From contig NZ_CP022823.1 in the NCBI RefSeq assembly GCF_002269255.1, forward strand, positions 4,774,001-4,838,000: a stretch of 64,000 nt of DNA, in the 5' to 3' direction. The notes under the pieces were generated by a model. It made no database searches. It saw only the letters and a program-made list of their open reading frames with translations, and had not been told where the DNA came from. Positions 61,230 through 64,000 of the stretch are shown one piece after another. This DNA is from Klebsiella quasivariicola (lineage in GTDB: Bacteria; Pseudomonadota; Gammaproteobacteria; Enterobacterales; Enterobacteriaceae). The stretch's first letter is position 1. Each line of letters opens with the position of its first letter. The position numbers and the translations under genes were made by a program.

Positions 61230-62706
61230 TAACCACCTCCGCTATCTGCTGTTGGCTGCTGCTGTCCGGCAGGAAGCTATGGGTTAGCTCGCCCTGCTTC
61301 ATCACCAGGATGCGATGACTCTGGTACCACGCCTCTTCGATCTCGTCGCAAATCATCAGCACAGCGATGCCATGGGCCGCCAGATCGCTGATGATATGAT
61401 AGATCCCGGCTTTGTTTGCGATATCCACTCCTACCGTTGGGCTATCGAGGATCAGCAGTTTAGGAGAGATCGCCAGCCATTTGGCGATAGAGACGCGCTG
61501 GGCATTGCCGCCGGAGAGGGTATTTACCGGCAGATGCGTATCCGGCGCTTTAATGGTCAACGCGTTGACCATTCTCGCGACCAGTTGCTGAGCTTTACTG
61601 TCACTCAATAGCCCACAAGCGCCTTTCACTTTATGGAACACGGTGCTGATGATGTTATTTTCAATCGACTGAGTCATCACCAGGCCACGTGACATACGGT
61701 CTTCAGAGACATAGCCAATGCCGTGACGAATAGCGTCCTGGTTGCTGCGCAACCGCACCGGTTGGCCGTTAACCAGGATCTCGCCGCTGTCGGGCCGGGT
61801 CATGCCGAAAAGGCTCAGGCACAGCTCTGTTCGCCCGGCGCCCAGCAGGCCGACTATCGACACCACTTCTCCGGCTTCGACCTTCAGGGAGACGTTATGA
61901 TATTCCCCCTTGCGGCTGAGATTGCGCACCTCCAGCACCGGCGTGCTGCCCTTCCCCTGCCACAGGTCGCGCACCTGATAGTCAAACTCCTGGCCCGTCA
62001 TCAGAAAACCGAGCCGACGGGTGGTCACCTCAGCCGCCGGCAAGGTACCAACCAGATCGCCATCCTTCAGCACGCTGATGCGGTCCGATACGGCCATGAC
62101 CTCTTCCAGACGGTGGCTCACGAAGACGACGCAGATCCCCCTCTCGCGCAGCTGGCGTACCACATGCAGTAGCCCTTCCACTTCCTGATGCGTCAATGAG
62201 GCCGTGGGTTCATCCATAATGATAAGCCGGGCATCCTGCGCCAGTGCACGACAAATCGCCACCAGCTGGCAGCGGGCAATGGAGAGCGACTCCACGGCGG
62301 CATCCAGCGGCAGCGAGACGTTAATACTGCGCATCGCCTGCTCCGCACTGCGCCGCAGTTCGCTACGCCTCACCAGCACGCCGCGATGATAGTGGTTAAT
62401 AGCAATGTTCTCCCACACGCTGAGATTGGGAAACAGCGACAGATCCTGATAAATCACCTGGATCCCATGGGCGACTGAAGCCGCCGGCGTCAGCCTGGGC
62501 CACGTCTTGCCGCCCAGCGTTATCGCCGCGCCCTCATCCGGGCGATAGACGCCGGAGATAATTTTGATCAACGTCGACTTCCCACAACCGTTCTGCCCGG
62601 CCAGGCAGTGCACTTCCCCGGGCATAAAGTCGAGGCTGATATCATTGAGCGCGCGGTTGGCGTGGAAGGTTTTGCTGACGTGACGAAGGGAAAGGAAAGG
62701 TTCCAT
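61222..62706 (-). CDS. Sugar ABC transporter ATPase (RbsA family)
   Basis: A 494-residue double-domain ATPase. First half: Walker A GQNGCGKSTLIK, degenerate signature with SIARCQLVAICRAL, Walker B LIIMDEPTASL. Second half: degenerate Walker A GLLGAGRTE, signature TLSGGNAQRVSIAKWL, LLILDSPTVGVDI. This asymmetric pattern is normal for carbohydrate-uptake type 2 importers. Confidence 0.9.
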   Translation of the reverse strand: MEPFLSLRHVSKTFHANRALNDISLDFMPGEVHCLAGQNGCGKSTLIKIISGVYRPDEGAAITLGGKTWPRLTPAASVAHGIQVIYQDLSLFPNLSVWENIAINHYHRGVLVRRSELRRSAEQAMRSINVSLPLDAAVESLSIARCQLVAICRALAQDARLIIMDEPTASLTHQEVEGLLHVVRQLRERGICVVFVSHRLEEVMAVSDRISVLKDGDLVGTLPAAEVTTRRLGFLMTGQEFDYQVRDLWQGKGSTPVLEVRNLSRKGEYHNVSLKVEAGEVVSIVGLLGAGRTELCLSLFGMTRPDSGEILVNGQPVRLRSNQDAIRHGIGYVSEDRMSRGLVMTQSIENNIISTVFHKVKGACGLLSDSKAQQLVARMVNALTIKAPDTHLPVNTLSGGNAQRVSIAKWLAISPKLLILDSPTVGVDIANKAGIYHIISDLAAHGIAVLMICDEIEEAWYQSHRILVMKQGELTHSFLPDSSSQQQIAEVVNG

Positions 62707-62727
62707 AGCATCCCCTGGCAGGTTAAA

Positions 62728-62748
62728 CCGGGGCGCCAGGCGCCCCGG
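62728..62748 (-). promoter_or_regulatory. GC-rich hairpin between binding protein and ATPase genes
   Basis: CCGGGGCGCC and GGCGCCCCGG, 10-bp arms with one unpaired centre base. Followed on the minus strand by TTTAA. It probably protects the binding-protein mRNA and lowers expression of the downstream genes. Confidence 0.6.
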
Positions 62749-62756
62749 AAGATGGA

Positions 62757-63740
62757 TTAGTAGAGCGAATCAATATTGTCTTTATTCACCAGCAGCACTT
62801 TATGGAAGCGGATAATATGCTTGTCGCTATCGACCTCCGCTTTACCGAGTTCTTTCAGTTCGAAGCCCGGCTCAATAGTTTTGCCGTTCAGCAGGGTGCT
62901 GGCGACGGCCGCGAGGGCATAGCCGGCTGTCGCCGGATCGTAGGTGATCCCTTCGGTAATATCGCCGCTCTTAATGAGAGAGGCCGCCTGCGAGGGGATC
63001 ATCATCCCGTAGACCGCAACTTTGTTTTTCGCACGCTTCTCTTTCACCGCGCGCCCCGCGCCAATCGGGCCATTCGAACCAAAGGAGACCACCGCTTTCA
63101 GATCCGGGTAAGTTTTCATTAGATCGAGCGTGGTACGGCGGGAATCATCGACACTTTCCGCCACCGGCATTCGGCGGGTGACTTCATGCATGTCCGGGTA
63201 ATGTTCTTTTTGGTATTTCACCAGCAGGTCAGCCCACAGGTTGTGCTGCGGTACCGTAAGGCTACCGACATAGATAACGTAGCCGCCTTTGCCACCCATC
63301 CGCTTGGCCATATGCTCCACGTATTCAGCGGCGAACTTCTCGTTATCGATGATCTCCACATCCCAGTTGGCGCTCGGCTGCCCGGGCGATTCGTTGGTCA
63401 GCACCACGATGCCGGCGTCACGGGCTTTTTTGAATACCGGCTCCAGCACGTTGGCATCGTTAGGCACGATAGTGATGGCATCCACTTTACGTGCAATCAG
63501 GTCCTCAATAATTTTTACCTGCTGCGGCGCATCGGTGCTGGACGGCCCAACCTGGGAGGCGTTGAGGTTAAACTCTTTCCCGGCCTGGACAACCCCTTCT
63601 CCCATCCGGTTGAACCACGGCATGCCGTCCACTTTTGAAATATTGACTACGGTTTTTTCCGCCGCATATACCGGCGCGGAAATAAGCGCAGCCCCCAACA
63701 GCAAGGATGAAAAAATATTAACGACCAGACGTTTATGCAT
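62757..63740 (-). CDS. Sugar ABC transporter periplasmic binding protein (RbsB/LsrB-like)
   Basis: A 327-residue secreted protein: signal peptide SSLLLGAALISAPVYA, then a type I periplasmic binding fold with DGMPWFNRMGEGV, DAITIVPNDANVLEPVF and VVLTNESP. It resembles the RhaS/LsrB group of sugar- or AI-2-binding proteins. The start at 63740 gives a normal signal peptide; a longer frame running to 63932 is not real. It is the first gene of the importer operon. The ligand cannot be named from sequence. Confidence 0.87.
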   Translation of the reverse strand: MHKRLVVNIFSSLLLGAALISAPVYAAEKTVVNISKVDGMPWFNRMGEGVVQAGKEFNLNASQVGPSSTDAPQQVKIIEDLIARKVDAITIVPNDANVLEPVFKKARDAGIVVLTNESPGQPSANWDVEIIDNEKFAAEYVEHMAKRMGGKGGYVIYVGSLTVPQHNLWADLLVKYQKEHYPDMHEVTRRMPVAESVDDSRRTTLDLMKTYPDLKAVVSFGSNGPIGAGRAVKEKRAKNKVAVYGMMIPSQAASLIKSGDITEGITYDPATAGYALAAVASTLLNGKTIEPGFELKELGKAEVDSDKHIIRFHKVLLVNKDNIDSLY

Positions 63741-63908
63741 AATAATTAGCCTCAATACGTTGTAGTCAGACAGGGGTATGACGCAAAGCGGAAAAAGAGA
63801 TATAAATTGTAATAATGTTAATAATTTAGAAGAGAATAAACACAAGCTGTAACAGCAGACAGGTAATATCCAGCTATAAATATGGATAATAATACTATAA
63901 TCCTGTGA

Positions 63909-63924
63909 CGTGAGCTTTTTCACA
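63909..63924. promoter_or_regulatory. CRP-like site upstream of the ABC operon
   Basis: CGTGA-GCTTTT-TCACA fits the CRP consensus with one mismatch, about 170 bp before the binding-protein start. Catabolite control of a sugar importer is expected. The remaining AT-rich leader 63741-63908 shows no clear feature. Confidence 0.45.
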
Positions 63925-64000
63925 AAAAACATGCAACATAGTTTGTTGTTCCAGAATAATGATCGGGTCGCAGAGAAAATATATTTTTCCCGCTTCGTTA

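Noticed and set aside
62757..63932. Longer version of the ABC binding protein with 64 extra N-terminal residues
   Set aside because: The added part is AT-rich leader translation with no ribosome site; the shorter start gives a textbook signal peptide.
1..64000. tRNA, rRNA, prophage or integron
   Set aside because: No cloverleaf-like gene, rRNA sequence, integrase or phage structural gene was recognised on either strand.

Overview
The window looks like a chromosomal segment of a GC-rich enterobacterium, most probably Klebsiella (pneumoniae complex). A block at the right matches the E. coli yji neighbourhood gene for gene by recognisable protein sequence (btsT/yjiY, yjiX, yjiA, yjiN, mdtM, yjiM, yjiL, yjiS, yjiR). 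The chromosomal fosA beside a LysR gene and a complete 4-hydroxyphenylacetate (hpa) cluster are typical of Klebsiella. I see no rRNA, tRNA, CRISPR array, complete insertion sequence or prophage.

Layout. (1) 1-5.9 kb: a truncated Rpn-family remnant, then an L-galactonate locus (uxaB-like reductase, lgoD, lgoR, lgoT). (2) 5.9-7.3 kb: two GNAT acetyltransferases, one a tandem-domain protein. (3) 7.3-14.6 kb: an RpiR-regulated set: KDPGal aldolase, KDGal kinase, sodium/solute symporter, RidA, N-acyl-D-amino-acid deacylase and a PLP/metal D-serine-dehydratase-like enzyme. Read together these form a pathway for an N-acetyl-2-amino-sugar acid, like the oxidised-chitin route described in marine Gammaproteobacteria. 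This is my leading candidate for a little-described system. (4) 14.6-15.0 kb: five tandem REP/BIME units of about 89 bp. (5) 15.0-25.0 kb: a hydroxyproline catabolic island with two divergent operons around a PAS-AraC regulator (epimerase, three-subunit D-hydroxyproline dehydrogenase, deaminase, semialdehyde dehydrogenase, transporter, pyrroline-carboxylate reductase-like enzyme). (6) 25.0-36.3 kb: hpaR, then hpaG1-G2-E-D-F-H-I-X-A and hpaBC, converting 4-hydroxyphenylacetate to pyruvate and succinate semialdehyde.

(7) 36.3-40.0 kb: the pyruvate transporter operon btsT-yjiX-yjiA with a CRP box and a triple BtsR-type repeat. (8) 40-54.9 kb: a YfaZ-like outer-membrane protein, a succinate-semialdehyde dehydrogenase (which could take up the end product of the hpa pathway), an intact Rpn nuclease, AraC and LysE genes, yjiN, mdtM, yjiM-yjiL-DUF3343 (probable double-cubane iron-sulfur system), a MarR-HlyD-DUF2955 efflux operon, yjiS and yjiR. 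(9) 54.9-57.1 kb: a markedly AT-rich insert carrying one NERD-nuclease/UvrD-helicase gene, a candidate anti-phage gene, between yjiR and fosA. (10) 57.1-64 kb: fosA, LysR, a quinone reductase and a four-gene sugar ABC importer.

Overall the left half is a string of self-contained catabolic operons, each with its own regulator, placed between lgo and btsT. The right half is conserved backbone with one foreign AT-rich insertion. All assignments come from reading the sequence and remembered family knowledge; no searches were run.
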